This document shows positions 27,260-36,627 of a stretch of DNA of 64,000 nt, piece by piece. Origin of the DNA: Acinetobacter guillouiae CIP 63.46 (lineage in GTDB: Bacteria > Pseudomonadota > Gammaproteobacteria > Pseudomonadales > Moraxellaceae); contig NZ_KB849284.1 in the NCBI RefSeq assembly GCF_000368145.1, positions 104,001 through 168,000 of the forward strand, written 5' to 3'. The notes under the pieces are model-generated. The model was not told the origin of the DNA, did no database searches, and saw nothing but the letters and a program-made list of their open reading frames with translations. Each line of letters starts with the position of its first letter. Position 1 is the first letter of the stretch. Position numbers and translations under genes: made by a program.

Positions 27260-27622
27260 ATGAAAAATATCTTAACGACACTGGCTTTATCGATGAGTGC
27301 GCTGATTGCAACGTCTGCGATGGCTGCACCTCATGATTATCATCGAAATGATCACAATCGCTATCAACAAAGCCATTGGGATCATAAACATGACCATCGT
27401 TGGAATAACAACAACCATTATGACAACCGAGTAAATTCGAGTCAGCGCTGGCGCTCAGGGCAATACTTCCCGACTCAATTCAATTCTTCGCGTTATCATG
27501 TCAATTATAAAAACTACCGTCAGTTACCTAAACCTGGAAGATATCAGCAATGGTATAAAGTAAATGGTGATTATGTGCTGGTAAATGAGCGAAATAATCG
27601 TATTATTCGTGTGATTGGTTAA
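27260..27622 (+). CDS. RcnB-like periplasmic protein 3
   Basis: A 120-residue paralogue. The frame opens at 27185, but the ATG at 27260 has AGGTG 8 bases before it and starts the signal peptide (MKNILTTLALSMSALIATSA). A His, Asn and Asp-rich stretch follows (HDYHRNDHNRYQQSHWDHKH), then the RcnB end with FPTQFNSSRYHVNY, LPKPGRYQQWYKVNGDYVLV. Its last 25 residues are nearly the same as in copy 2, so the pair duplicated recently or converts. Confidence 0.8.
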   Translation: MKNILTTLALSMSALIATSAMAAPHDYHRNDHNRYQQSHWDHKHDHRWNNNNHYDNRVNSSQRWRSGQYFPTQFNSSRYHVNYKNYRQLPKPGRYQQWYKVNGDYVLVNERNNRIIRVIG

Positions 27623-27641
27623 TGTCTATATTTTAACTTTT

Positions 27642-27666
27642 AAACCCAACTCAGCTTGGGTTTTTT
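27642..27666 (+). terminator. Intrinsic terminator after RcnB-like gene 3
   Basis: An 8-bp stem AAACCCAA / TTGGGTTT with a 6-base loop and T run. Confidence 0.9.
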
Positions 27667-27779
27667 CATATTTTGAGAATATGATTAAAATCTAATTGAT
27701 TGGGCAAATAAATAAACTACATACTTTCATTTATATCTCCATAGTTTCTCTATATTTTACGATTAAATTTAATCTGAAC

Positions 27780-27971
27780 TGGTTAATTATTGAGTTAGTT
27801 AGGAAAGACAAATATCCTCATTAAATTTTTCAAAATGAAAAGATTAACTTGTGTAATTTCAATGAACAGTAATCCTTAAAATATTTGGTTTTTAACTCAA
27901 TAATCCAATGTGAATCGCAACACGCATATGACCCTTTTGCACTCGTCCTCCCACGTTCGAGTGCTTTTTTT
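27780..27971 (+). ncRNA. Candidate small RNA ending at an orphan terminator upstream of argA
   Basis: A strong hairpin (GCACTCG at 27939-27945, CGAGTGC at 27958-27964, then seven T) lies 78 bases before the argA start, yet no gene reads into it: the RcnB gene upstream already has its own terminator. So either a short transcript begins somewhere in 27670-27900, or this is an attenuator in a long argA leader. The 5' limit given is a guess. A 72-codon frame on the other strand is not convincing. Confidence 0.4.
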
Positions 27972-28042
27972 ATTTTGACTATTATTCTTGCACTATTTTT
28001 GTTTAGAATCGCTGTATCGCAATCATCAATACTGAGATAGGC

Positions 28043-29398
28043 ATGCAAACCGACAGTTTAGAAACAATACAAAGCACAACGCAAGAATACGTGCATTGGT
28101 TTCGTCACTCTGCACCCTATATCAATGCCCATCGTGGTAAAACTTTTGTATTGATGTTTGGTGGTGAAGCTGTTGAACATGAAAATTTTCAGCATATTAT
28201 TCATGATATTGCGCTACTGCATTCATTGGGCATACGACTCATTTTAGTCCACGGCGCTCGCCCGCAAATTACGGCCAACTTGCTTCACAATAAAATTCAA
28301 AGCCCGATCCATATCAACCGTCGTGTCACCACACGTGAATCACTGCCTTGTGTTATGAGTGCCGTTGGTTCGATTCGTCTACAAATCGAAGCTTTATTGT
28401 CTATGGGACTAGCCAATTCACCTATGTTTGGCGCACGCATTGATGTGGTCTCAGGTAATTTTGTCACAGCAAAGCCGTATGGCATTCGTGATGGTGTCGA
28501 TTTCCAACTCACTGGCGAAGTTCGCACGATTGATACTGAAGCCATTCAAGGCCATTTAGGCAATCAAAATATTGTGTTACTTGGCCCTACAGGGTATTCC
28601 ACCACAGGTGAAGTATTTAACTTGCTTGCGGAAGAAGTTGCGACAAAAACGGCCATTCATATCAAAGCCGATAAATTGATTTTTTTAGGTAATCAACAAG
28701 GCTTAATGGATGAATATGGGCAATTGAGACGTGAAATTACCCCGCAGCAACTCGATAAGCATATTGAAAAATACCAAGATTCAAATTTTGAAATCGCTTT
28801 GCATTTGCACAATGCAAAAGAAGCCTCATTAAAAGGCGTAAATCGCGTTCATCTGCTTTCCTATAGCGATGATGGTGCATTGATCAAAGAGCTCTTCACT
28901 CGTGATGGACATGGCACCATGATCACCGATGCCCATTATGAAGAAGTTCGTATGGCAAATATTGGTGATGTTGGCGGTTTGATTAATCTATTACGCCCTT
29001 TGGAAGATGAAGGTATTTTAGTCTATCGCTCACGCGAACGTTTAGAAAATGAAATCGAAAAGTTTGCCGTCATTGAACGAGATGGAACAATTCTCGCCTG
29101 TGCTGCGCTCTACCCAATTCCATCAACAGACAATGAAGTGCAATCGGCCGAAATTGCTTGTGTAGCCGTACACCCAAGCTATCGCAAATCTAATCGTGGT
29201 AGCCAAATTTTGCATTTCCTAGAAGAAAATGCACGTCAATTGGGTATTCAACAACTGTTTGTATTAACCACGCGAACCGCACACTGGTTCTTAGAGCATG
29301 GATTTAAACTGGCCAATGTTGATGATTTACCCGAAGCCCGACAAGCGCTATATAACTATCAACGTAATTCGATGGTCTTTAAAAAATCAATTACTTAA
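28043..29398 (+). CDS. argA: N-acetylglutamate synthase
   Basis: First step of arginine synthesis: acetyl-CoA plus glutamate to N-acetylglutamate. The 451 residues have the classical two-domain layout: an amino-acid-kinase-like domain (about 20-285, FVLMFGGEAV and LILVHGARPQI) that binds the arginine inhibitor, and a GNAT acetyltransferase domain (about 295-440, IACVAVHPSYRKSNRGSQIL as acetyl-CoA loop). Arginine feedback is expected from the family. It is a single-gene unit; an orphan hairpin terminator sits upstream. Confidence 0.96.
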   Translation: MQTDSLETIQSTTQEYVHWFRHSAPYINAHRGKTFVLMFGGEAVEHENFQHIIHDIALLHSLGIRLILVHGARPQITANLLHNKIQSPIHINRRVTTRESLPCVMSAVGSIRLQIEALLSMGLANSPMFGARIDVVSGNFVTAKPYGIRDGVDFQLTGEVRTIDTEAIQGHLGNQNIVLLGPTGYSTTGEVFNLLAEEVATKTAIHIKADKLIFLGNQQGLMDEYGQLRREITPQQLDKHIEKYQDSNFEIALHLHNAKEASLKGVNRVHLLSYSDDGALIKELFTRDGHGTMITDAHYEEVRMANIGDVGGLINLLRPLEDEGILVYRSRERLENEIEKFAVIERDGTILACAALYPIPSTDNEVQSAEIACVAVHPSYRKSNRGSQILHFLEENARQLGIQQLFVLTTRTAHWFLEHGFKLANVDDLPEARQALYNYQRNSMVFKKSIT

Positions 29399-29734
29399 AA
29401 TTGATGAAATTTTTTTATTCTGAAAGAATTATCACATTTGCTGCTAAGCTTATCGCTATAGATTCCATCAAGCAGAATATTTTCTTATTCTTGAGAGTGG
29501 AATCTATATATGGTGATTGAATAATACAAATAACATCATAATTTTCAAATTCTTATAACATTATATTTTTATAGAATATCCACTTTATATTTCTCATTTA
29601 CAGCTAAGCTTAGCAGTTAATTATTTATCTGTTTTTTTCATTAGCAATCACTAAAAACTTATTTTTTTGAAAATACAAAGCCTTTTAAGCTGATGCTCAT
29701 GCCTTTTTCTGACTTTATAGGAGCATCGTGACTC
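29399..29734. promoter_or_regulatory. Leader region of the ssu operon with a long hairpin and repeated GCTAAGCTTA
   Basis: An 11-bp inverted repeat (TATAGATTCCA at 29457-29467, TGGAATCTATA at 29498-29508) has a 30-base loop that can itself partly pair (TCAAG with CTTGA). GCTAAGCTTA occurs at 29443-29452 and again within the perfect 12-bp palindrome GCTAAGCTTAGC at 29603-29614. They may be binding sites for a sulfur regulator or a structured leader. No coding frame is evident. No clear argA terminator is seen. Confidence 0.45.
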
Positions 29735-30694
29735 ATGGCGAGCTTATTTCAACCTTCGTGGAAAAAAATCACCCTTATTAGTGCTAGCCTTGCCACCATC
29801 ATGATGCTTACTGGATGCTCAAAACCACAAGAAACTACAACCTTAAATATCGGTTTTCAAAAATATGGGGTCTTGCCCATTATCAAAGCACGTGGCGACT
29901 TAGATAAAGCCCTAAAGGAAAAAGGGGTAAATGTGAAATGGGTTGAATTCCCTGCTGGTCCTCAACTCCTAGAAGGTTTAAATGTCGGTAGTGTGGCCTT
30001 TGGTGAATCTGGGGAAGCACCGCCTATTTTCGCCCAAGCTGCAAACTCAAATCTGGTCTATGTTGCCAATCAACCTGCTGCACCTTTGGCTGAAGCCTTA
30101 ATTGTGCCGCAAGATTCAGCCATTCAATCAGTCCAAGATTTAAAAGGTAAGCGTGTAGTTTTGAATAAAGGTTCAAATGTACATTATCTTTTACTGAAAG
30201 TTTTAGAAGCAAATCATTTAAAACTTGATGATATTCAAGTGGTCTACCTACCACCAGCTGATGCACGTGCTGCCTTTGAAAAAGGTGCTGTAGATGCTTG
30301 GGTCATTTGGGATCCGTTCTTTGCTGCTGCTGAAAAACAACTCAATGCCAAAGTCATTGCGACAGGTCAAAACTTGGTCAACAACCACCAATTCTATTTG
30401 GCTGATCGTAAGTTTGCCGAACAACATCCCGATGTTTTAAAAATTGTGGTCAATGAACTGAATACGACAACGCAGTGGGTGTCTCAACATCAAACCGATG
30501 CGGCAAAACTCTTAGAAAAACCGACGGGATTACCGCTTGATATTTTGAATACCTCAATTTCTCGTATGGGTTTTGGTGTGACTCCAATTTCTAACGATGT
30601 GGTAAAGAAACAGCAAGCTGTCGCAGATGCTTTTTATCAACAAAAACTCATTCCCAATAAAATCAACATTCAAGCAGCTGTTTTAGCGAATTAA
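29735..30694 (+). CDS. ssuA: Sulfonate ABC transporter substrate-binding lipoprotein
   Basis: Captures alkanesulfonates or related organosulfur compounds for the SsuBC importer. The 319-residue protein has a lipoprotein signal with the box LTGC and acylated Cys28, so it is membrane-tethered. The SsuA/TauA fold shows FQKYGVLPIIKARGDL, VEFPAGPQLLEGLNVGSV, GKRVVLNKGSNVHYLL and the ligand-site DAWVIWDPFF. AGGAG lies 11 bases before the ATG. It is followed at 34 bases by a second binding protein of the same family. Confidence 0.9.
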   Translation: MASLFQPSWKKITLISASLATIMMLTGCSKPQETTTLNIGFQKYGVLPIIKARGDLDKALKEKGVNVKWVEFPAGPQLLEGLNVGSVAFGESGEAPPIFAQAANSNLVYVANQPAAPLAEALIVPQDSAIQSVQDLKGKRVVLNKGSNVHYLLLKVLEANHLKLDDIQVVYLPPADARAAFEKGAVDAWVIWDPFFAAAEKQLNAKVIATGQNLVNNHQFYLADRKFAEQHPDVLKIVVNELNTTTQWVSQHQTDAAKLLEKPTGLPLDILNTSISRMGFGVTPISNDVVKKQQAVADAFYQQKLIPNKINIQAAVLAN

Positions 30695-30728
30695 TTTCGC
30701 CAACAGCGCCGTTAAAGAGGACATCAAT

Positions 30729-31721
30729 ATGACCCAGCAAATCGCACAACAAAACACAGCCTCATGGTTCAATGCAACGACTCATGCCATGACCACGATG
30801 TTGATCTGTAGCGCAATGCTGGGTTCAGCCTCTGTGTGGGCAATCGATCCAACGGTAAAAGAATTACGTATTGGCTTTCAAAAAAGTTCTATTAATTTTG
30901 CAATCGCCAAACAACAAAAGTTGTATGAGAAAGAATTCCCAAATGCCAAAATCACTTGGAATGAATTCCCTGCGGGTCCTCAAATTTTAGAAGCCCTTGC
31001 TGTAGGTTCTCTGGATGTTGGTGTCACTGGCGATACCCCACCAGTATATGCCCAAGCCGCGAATAAACCGCTGTACTACATTGCCTATGAAGCAGCCAAG
31101 CCGTTGGCTTCGGCAATTTTAGTGCCTAAAGATTCAAAAATCACCAAACTGAATGAGTTGAAAGGTAAACGTATTGCGTTACAGAAAGGCTCAAGTGCGC
31201 ATTATTTATTGGTACAAGCTGTCCGTAAAGCTGGTTTGCAATGGTCAGACATTCAACCGATTTGGTTAACCCCTGCTGATGCCCGTGCTGCATTTCAAAA
31301 AGGTGCTGTCGACGCTTGGGCGATTTGGGACCCATTCTTTGCTTCTGCTCAAGTTGAAGATCAGGCGCGTATCCTCGCCTCAGGGCAGGGTTTAAGTCCG
31401 AATTATACCTTCTATTTAGCATCGCCAGATTTTGTAAAGAAATATCCTCAAGCAGTTAAAGGCATTATCCAGCAAATTAATACTGCTGATAAATGGGTAC
31501 AAGCCAATCGTGTCGCAACAGCACAAGCCATCGGGCAAAGCACTGGTTTAAAACCGAAAGTTAGTCAAACTTTTATTGAGCGACGCCCAAGACCTTCGGG
31601 TGCAGCACCGCTTTCAGCAAAAGTAATTGCAGATCAGCAACAACTGGCCAATCGTTTTAGCGAACTCAAAATTATTCCAAACAGCATTGATATTAAACAA
31701 GCCGTTTGGACAGCGAAATAA
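30729..31721 (+). CDS. ssuA: Second sulfonate ABC transporter substrate-binding protein (soluble)
   Basis: A 330-residue paralogue of the preceding product. It has a long Sec signal peptide with the cleavage after SVWA and no lipobox, so it is a free periplasmic protein. Matching segments are FQKSSINFAIAKQQ, NEFPAGPQILEALAVGSLDV, GKRIALQKGSSAHYLL and DAWAIWDPFFAS. The pair lies in one operon, so they may differ in ligand range while sharing SsuC and SsuB. Confidence 0.92.
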   Translation: MTQQIAQQNTASWFNATTHAMTTMLICSAMLGSASVWAIDPTVKELRIGFQKSSINFAIAKQQKLYEKEFPNAKITWNEFPAGPQILEALAVGSLDVGVTGDTPPVYAQAANKPLYYIAYEAAKPLASAILVPKDSKITKLNELKGKRIALQKGSSAHYLLVQAVRKAGLQWSDIQPIWLTPADARAAFQKGAVDAWAIWDPFFASAQVEDQARILASGQGLSPNYTFYLASPDFVKKYPQAVKGIIQQINTADKWVQANRVATAQAIGQSTGLKPKVSQTFIERRPRPSGAAPLSAKVIADQQQLANRFSELKIIPNSIDIKQAVWTAK

Positions 31722-31742
31722 TATTTTCTAAGGATGAATGAA

Positions 31743-32912
31743 ATGAAAATCTTCTGGTTTATTCCTACTCACGGTGACAGTCGTTATTTAGGCACAAGCA
31801 AAGGCGCTCGCCAAGTGGACCATGCTTATATGAAACAAATTGCTGTAGCTGTGGATAATTTGGGCTATGAAGGTGTACTCATTCCCACGGGACGTTCATG
31901 TGAAGATCCATGGATTACTGCTGCGAGCCTGATTGATGCGACTAAAAATTTAAAATTCTTGGTTGCGTTACGTCCAGGCGTAACAACGCCTGCACTCGCG
32001 GCACGTATGGCTGCAACTTTTGATCGTCTATCCAATGGACGGGTTTTACTCAACCTCGTTACAGGTGGTGATGAGCAAGAATTGAAAGGTGATGGCGTAT
32101 ACGAAGACCACGCTTCACGTTATAAAACAGCAGCTGAATACACCACGATTTGGCGTGAAATTTTAAAACGTTCACATACAGGTGAATCATTTACCTTCCA
32201 TGGCGAACGTTTAAGTGTAGATGATGCCAAGCTGCTTTATCCACCGATTCAAGCGCCTTACCCACCACTCTGGTTTGGGGGCTCTTCTGAAGATGCGATT
32301 GAATTGGCTGCTGAGCAAGTTGATACCTATTTGACTTGGGGCGAACCACCTGCTGCTGTCAAAGAAAAAATTGCAGTAGTGAAAGCGAAAGCCGATGCCA
32401 AAGGTCGTCAACTTAATTATGGTATTCGTTTACATGTCATTGTTCGTGAGACCAATGAACAAGCATGGCAAGCTGCCAATGAACTGATCCAATATGTAGA
32501 TGATGCGACGATCGCCGCTGCACAGAAAAAATTTAAACAAATGGATTCCGTCGGTCAGCGCCGTATGGCTGAGCTACATAATGGTGATCGTAGTAAGCTT
32601 GAAGTATCACCAAATCTTTGGGCAGGAGTTGGACTCGTTCGTGGTGGTGCAGGTACGGCTTTGGTCGGTGATCCACAGACTGTTGCAGATCGTATTCAAG
32701 AATATGCAGATTTAGGCATCAATACCTTTATTTTCTCAGGCTACCCACATTTGGAAGAATCTATTCGCTTTGCTGAACTAGTATTCCCATTACTGCCGTT
32801 GGAAACACGCAAGAAACTCACGCAACCTAATTTGACTGGACCATTTGGCGAAATCGTTGCCAATAATTACACCCCTGAAGAAAATAAGAAACCATTACAG
32901 GAGCCTGCATGA
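31743..32912 (+). CDS. ssuD: FMNH2-dependent alkanesulfonate monooxygenase
   Basis: Releases sulfite from alkanesulfonates with FMNH2 and O2 in the cytoplasm, giving sulfur for growth. The ATG at 31743 is 9 bases past AAGG, while the ATG at 31734 directly abuts it, so the later one is chosen (389 residues). Family motifs are [14 protein letters not shown], the [16 protein letters not shown] region, [12 protein letters not shown] and the C-terminal [10 protein letters not shown]. The reduced flavin must come from a reductase; no ssuE is in the operon, although a flavin reductase lies 4 kb downstream. Confidence 0.96.
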   Translation: MKIFWFIPTHGDSRYLGTSKGARQVDHAYMKQIAVAVDNLGYEGVLIPTGRSCEDPWITAASLIDATKNLKFLVALRPGVTTPALAARMAATFDRLSNGRVLLNLVTGGDEQELKGDGVYEDHASRYKTAAEYTTIWREILKRSHTGESFTFHGERLSVDDAKLLYPPIQAPYPPLWFGGSSEDAIELAAEQVDTYLTWGEPPAAVKEKIAVVKAKADAKGRQLNYGIRLHVIVRETNEQAWQAANELIQYVDDATIAAAQKKFKQMDSVGQRRMAELHNGDRSKLEVSPNLWAGVGLVRGGAGTALVGDPQTVADRIQEYADLGINTFIFSGYPHLEESIRFAELVFPLLPLETRKKLTQPNLTGPFGEIVANNYTPEENKKPLQEPA

Positions 32913-33730
32913 ATGCCTTAATTAACAATGCTGCTCCAGCCAAAAGTACTGCCGTTTCACGTGGAACGAAACAAATTGGGCAGCGTTTGCTGCCTTGGAT
33001 TGTGCCGATTTTACTGATTGTCATTTGGCAAATTGCGTCTAAAACAGGATTGCTTGAAAGCCGTGTTTTACCTGCACCGACAGCGGTAGTCTCTGCGTTT
33101 TGGACACTTTTAGTCAGCGGTGAGCTTTGGCAGCACGTCAAAGTCAGTGCTGGTCGCGCGCTACTTGGCCTCTTAGTTGGTGGTGGGCTCGGTCTATTTT
33201 TGGGACTGCTTAATGGTTCATCAAAAGTTGCATCCAACTTATTGGATACCACCTTGCAAATGATCCGAAATATTCCAGCATTGGCGCTGATTCCATTGGT
33301 TATTTTATGGTTTGGAATTGATGAGTCTGCAAAACTCTTTTTAGTGGCTGTCGGTGTGTTTTTCCCGATCTACATCAATACCTATCATGGGATTCGTTCA
33401 GTTGATCCTCAATTGATAGAAATGGGAAAAAGCTATGGATTAAGCAGATGGCAATTGTATAAAGACATTATTTTACCGGGCGCAATGCCTTCAATTTTAG
33501 TGGGTTTACGCTTTTCACTGGGGTTGGTTTGGGTACTGCTGATTGTGGCAGAAACAATTTCTGCACAATCTGGAATTGGTTATATGACCATGAATGCGCG
33601 TGAGTTTTTACAAACAGATATCGTGCTAGTGGGTATCTTGCTGTATGCCCTTTTAGGCAAACTTGCCGATGTTTTTGCACAATTTTTAGAAAAATACCTA
33701 TTGCGTTGGCACGCAGGTTATCAAAAATAG
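32909..33730 (+). CDS. ssuC: Sulfonate ABC transporter permease
   Basis: Inner-membrane permease of the sulfonate importer. It has 273 residues with about six helices. The binding-protein-dependent transport signature that contacts the ATPase ([25 protein letters not shown], shown here as [15 protein letters not shown]) is present near residue 180. The ATG overlaps the ssuD stop by four bases (ATGA), so translation is coupled. Confidence 0.95.
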   Translation: MNALINNAAPAKSTAVSRGTKQIGQRLLPWIVPILLIVIWQIASKTGLLESRVLPAPTAVVSAFWTLLVSGELWQHVKVSAGRALLGLLVGGGLGLFLGLLNGSSKVASNLLDTTLQMIRNIPALALIPLVILWFGIDESAKLFLVAVGVFFPIYINTYHGIRSVDPQLIEMGKSYGLSRWQLYKDIILPGAMPSILVGLRFSLGLVWVLLIVAETISAQSGIGYMTMNAREFLQTDIVLVGILLYALLGKLADVFAQFLEKYLLRWHAGYQK

Positions 33731-33739
33731 GAGTCTGAT

Positions 33740-34537
33740 ATGACCGATTTAAGCATTAGCCAATATGCCAATGACTTGGTGGCACCAACCGAGATTATTG
33801 AAGAACAACAAGCAAAAATTGGTGCCGAAATTTCGATCGAACAACTGCATAAATATTATGGCGAAGTTAAAGTTCTTGAGGACTTAGATTTAAACATTGA
33901 AGCAGGTGAATTCGTTGCAATTGTGGGACGTAGTGGTTGTGGTAAAAGTACCCTACTGCGTTTAATTGCCGATTTAGAACAACCCAGTTATGGTGAAATC
34001 AAATTTAAATCCTTATTAAATTTCCGTGAAGGGATTATTGCAGATGATATTCGGGTGATGTTCCAAGATCCACGCTTATTGCCATGGAAAAGTATTCTAA
34101 AAAATGTGCAATTGGGTCTAGCCAAAAACCAATTTTCTAAAGCTGAGCAATTATTAGAAAAGGTCGGATTAAAGGAGAAATCTGGACTTTGGCCATCACA
34201 GCTTTCTGGTGGACAACGTCAACGAACGGCGCTTGCTCGTGCTTTGTCACATACACCACGAGTTTTATTACTGGATGAACCTTTAGGTGCTTTAGATGCA
34301 TTGACGCGACTAGAAATGCAGAATTTAATTGAAAAGTTATGGTTAGAACAAGGTTTTACCACCATTCTGGTTACCCATGATGTTAGTGAAGCAGTTCAAC
34401 TCGCAGATCGTATTATTCTTTTGGATAAAGGACATATTGCGCAACAGTTTCAAGTCGATTTACCACGTCCACGTCAAAAGGGTGTAGCATTTGCCGAACT
34501 TGAACAACAGGTACTCAGTGCTGTGCTTGCGACATGA
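33740..34537 (+). CDS. ssuB: Sulfonate ABC transporter ATP-binding protein
   Basis: ATPase of the sulfonate importer. The 265 residues include Walker [10 protein letters not shown], the Q-loop [10 protein letters not shown], signature [15 protein letters not shown], Walker [13 protein letters not shown] and the H-loop VTHDVSEAV. It has an extra 30-residue N-terminal extension compared with a minimal ABC domain. It ends the ssuA-ssuA-ssuD-ssuC-ssuB operon. Only a weak hairpin (CAACAAAA / TTTTGTTG at 34542-34562) follows. Confidence 0.95.
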   Translation: MTDLSISQYANDLVAPTEIIEEQQAKIGAEISIEQLHKYYGEVKVLEDLDLNIEAGEFVAIVGRSGCGKSTLLRLIADLEQPSYGEIKFKSLLNFREGIIADDIRVMFQDPRLLPWKSILKNVQLGLAKNQFSKAEQLLEKVGLKEKSGLWPSQLSGGQRQRTALARALSHTPRVLLLDEPLGALDALTRLEMQNLIEKLWLEQGFTTILVTHDVSEAVQLADRIILLDKGHIAQQFQVDLPRPRQKGVAFAELEQQVLSAVLAT

Positions 34538-34609
34538 ACAGCAACAAAATACCCTTTTGTTGGCAACGCAAGGTATTGTCGAGCAGAATATTTTTGTCTT
34601 TACATATTA

Positions 34610-34889
34610 GGGTCTGCTGACATTTCATAAATGGTTTGCGTTGTAGGTTAAAATTGAGCAGGCAAGGCATGAAACGAAGAGAATAGCGAGACTATTTTCG
34701 AGTTTCATAACACAGGCTGAGATAATTTTAGCCACAACCCTTCGGGACTAGTGTGCTTTTTGTCGCTACGTCGTTACCTTGCGAAACGATGTTTCTCATT
34801 ATTTAGAATGACTAAATTTCGTATTTCGCGCCTAGTATCGCCTAAAAATCACACGTAGTCGCAAACTTAGACGAATTGTTAGCAGACCC
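34610..34889. repeat. MITE-like repeat of 280 bp with terminal inverted repeats
   Basis: The ends are GGGTCTGCTGACA on the left and TGTTAGCAGACCC on the right, an inverted pair with one mismatch. There is no coding capacity. The right half (34780-34889) is the reverse complement of the repeat at 10431, sharing the core TTTAGAATGACTAAATTTCG. The left half has its own inverted arms (TTGTAGGTTAAAATT and AATTTTAGCCACAA). No clear target-site duplication is seen. Confidence 0.75.
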
Positions 34890-34890
34890 C

Positions 34891-34944
34891 AACCTTGCGG
34901 AACCATGTTGCTGATCTAGAATAATTAAATCGAATATTTTGTCG
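34891..34944. repeat. Older, degenerate copy of the same repeat core, abutting the 280-bp element
   Basis: The bases AACCTTGCGGAACCATG and TAGAATAATTAAATCGAATA line up with ACCTTGCGAAACGATG and TAGAATGACTAAATTTCGTA inside the 280-bp element, in the same orientation and spacing. So a decayed copy follows directly, as if the newer element had inserted into it. Confidence 0.55.
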
Positions 34945-35342
34945 TTTTGATCGGATAGAAAATGTTCGCTGTCACAAATATGTTTAAGTTTTCAGCTGTT
35001 TCTATTGATTAAAAATGAGCTGGGTATTTTAAAGAAAGTCAGTTTTCTTAAATGAAAATTAAATCATGCTATTTAAGATTATCTAATTTTTAAATTAACT
35101 CAAAAATTAACCTTATACTAAAAAATGTCACAAAATTTAAATATTAAGTCATAACTGACAGAATTTTAAAATAAGATTTGCTCCAGTTTAGTGCAAAATT
35201 AGATAATAGGGATCTACGATCGACTTAATAATAAAACTTCATCATTATTTATCAGAAATATACCAAAATAATGCTGCTTTCTGTGCACAAATCAAACATT
35301 TTACCGTACAATTTAATAATCAGTTTTTCGATTAAAGATGCG
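34945..35342. other. AT-rich intergenic region before the RutR-like gene
   Basis: About 400 bases without a supported gene. It presumably has the promoter of the downstream regulator. A frame opening at 35271 continues into that gene but has no ribosome site at its start, so I treat it as non-coding. Confidence 0.4.
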
Positions 35343-35957
35343 ATGGAACAAAAAAAGAGTGCTCAAAAACGCCAGCAGCTGCTCAATGCTGCACTTGACG
35401 TATTTTCTGTCTATGGTTTCAACGGCGCAAGTCTAGATGAAATCGCTCAATTAGCAGATATGCATAAATCCAATATTTTCTACTACTATGAAAATAAAGA
35501 AGCCTTATATGTTGAAGTGCTAACAACAGTTATGCAGAAATGGTTAGCACCGTTGCAGTCGCTTGAGTCAGAATTGGAACCGACAGAGGCTTTGTCACAT
35601 TACATCATGACCAAAATTGAAATCTCTAGAACTCAGCCTAAAGCTTCAAAACTTTTTGCATTAGAAGTGATTCAAGGCGCACCACATATTTTACCGATCC
35701 TCAAAGGCCCGCTTAAAAAGCTCTTTAAACGTAAAGCCAAAGTGATTTTAAACTGGCAGGCGCAAGGTAAAATATCAGATCAAATCGATGCTGAGTTGCT
35801 GATTATTAATATTTGGGCATTGACTCAAAATTATGCAGACTTTAGTACTCAAATCGAAATGGTGACTGGTAAAACTTTGCGTAATAAAAGTATGTGTCAA
35901 CGCGCAATTGAACATACAATCCATATGACTTTATATGGTGTGTTACCGCGCAATTAA
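35343..35957 (+). CDS. TetR-family regulator, RutR-like
   Basis: A 204-residue regulator. The ATG at 35343 gives MEQKKSAQKRQQLLNAALDVF, the normal N-terminus of the RutR (YcdC) subgroup; the longer frame would add 24 unusual residues. Helix-turn-helix: SLDEIAQLADMHKSNIFYYY (about 36-55). The RutR-type C-terminal domain has FALEVIQGAPHILPIL. In E. coli RutR controls pyrimidine degradation, but no rut genes are near, so the targets are unknown. Confidence 0.8.
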   Translation: MEQKKSAQKRQQLLNAALDVFSVYGFNGASLDEIAQLADMHKSNIFYYYENKEALYVEVLTTVMQKWLAPLQSLESELEPTEALSHYIMTKIEISRTQPKASKLFALEVIQGAPHILPILKGPLKKLFKRKAKVILNWQAQGKISDQIDAELLIINIWALTQNYADFSTQIEMVTGKTLRNKSMCQRAIEHTIHMTLYGVLPRN

Positions 35958-35982
35958 TCATCCAATATACTTATTGGTTATT

Positions 35983-36016
35983 TTGGCAAACGGCCATAGA
36001 GTTCTATGGTCGCCAA
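35983..36016. terminator. Hairpin between convergent genes
   Basis: Nested arms TTGGC / GCCAA and CCATAG / CTATGG between the RutR-like gene and the leftward nucleosidase gene. It lacks a strong T run, so terminator activity is uncertain. Confidence 0.4.
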
Positions 36017-36060
36017 GACTCAATTTTAAACTTTATATAATACGCAAATAAACTAAGTCT

Positions 36061-36627
36061 TTAATAAATAGACTGATATAGTTTTAACAACTTTTGTGCA
36101 CCCAATAATAAATTATCTTCCCAATCTAAATGTGCGGTGTCATTTGCACCATCTGTAATGTATTTAATCGAAACGAAACGCACATCTAATTTTTTACAGA
36201 CTTTAGCCAGTGCATAGCCTTCCATATCGACCAAGTTACAGCTCACTTTGGGTTGTCCTGTTTCAAAACTATCCCCTGTACCACAAACACCCTGCGCTAA
36301 ATGTGGAAAATACGATTCTAAATGAATTTCGCCTGGAAAATGCTTATCCATTGGCGTAACGCCCACATCAAAACCGAGTGGAGAAACATCCATATCGCGT
36401 TGCACAAAGGTTTTTACCTCAATCAACTCATGGGCATCAAAGAAAGAACTTCCTGCACTACCTAAATTCAGTATGGTTTTACAACCGGTTTTTTGAATAA
36501 CATCGAATGCCGTATAGGCTGCATTAATCTTGCCAATCCCGCTATAGTGGACGGTGATACCTGCTTGTTCAAATAAGCCTTTAGATTCATTGGGTAAAGC
36601 CATAATCAGTGCAATGTCGTCTTTCAT
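36061..36627 (-). CDS. MTA/SAH nucleosidase-like protein (PNP/UDP phosphorylase family)
   Basis: A 188-residue member of the purine nucleoside phosphorylase fold, shorter than E. coli MtnN (about 230). It has the glycine-rich GIGKINAAYTAF, LNLGSAGS and VDMEGYALAKVCKKL with the nucleoside-binding Met-Glu, and YITDGAND with the catalytic Asp. A hydrolase on 5'-methylthioadenosine or S-adenosylhomocysteine is likely, but the shortened middle makes the substrate uncertain. It is transcribed alone. Confidence 0.8.
   Translation of the reverse strand: MKDDIALIMALPNESKGLFEQAGITVHYSGIGKINAAYTAFDVIQKTGCKTILNLGSAGSSFFDAHELIEVKTFVQRDMDVSPLGFDVGVTPMDKHFPGEIHLESYFPHLAQGVCGTGDSFETGQPKVSCNLVDMEGYALAKVCKKLDVRFVSIKYITDGANDTAHLDWEDNLLLGAQKLLKLYQSIY

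Noticed and set aside
27830-28048. A 72-codon minus-strand frame overlapping the argA start
   Set aside because: It has no ribosome site, no family and crosses the orphan terminator hairpin; more likely chance.
34610-34889. The 280-bp element as an insertion sequence
   Set aside because: No transposase frame of any length is inside; only a non-autonomous repeat is supported.
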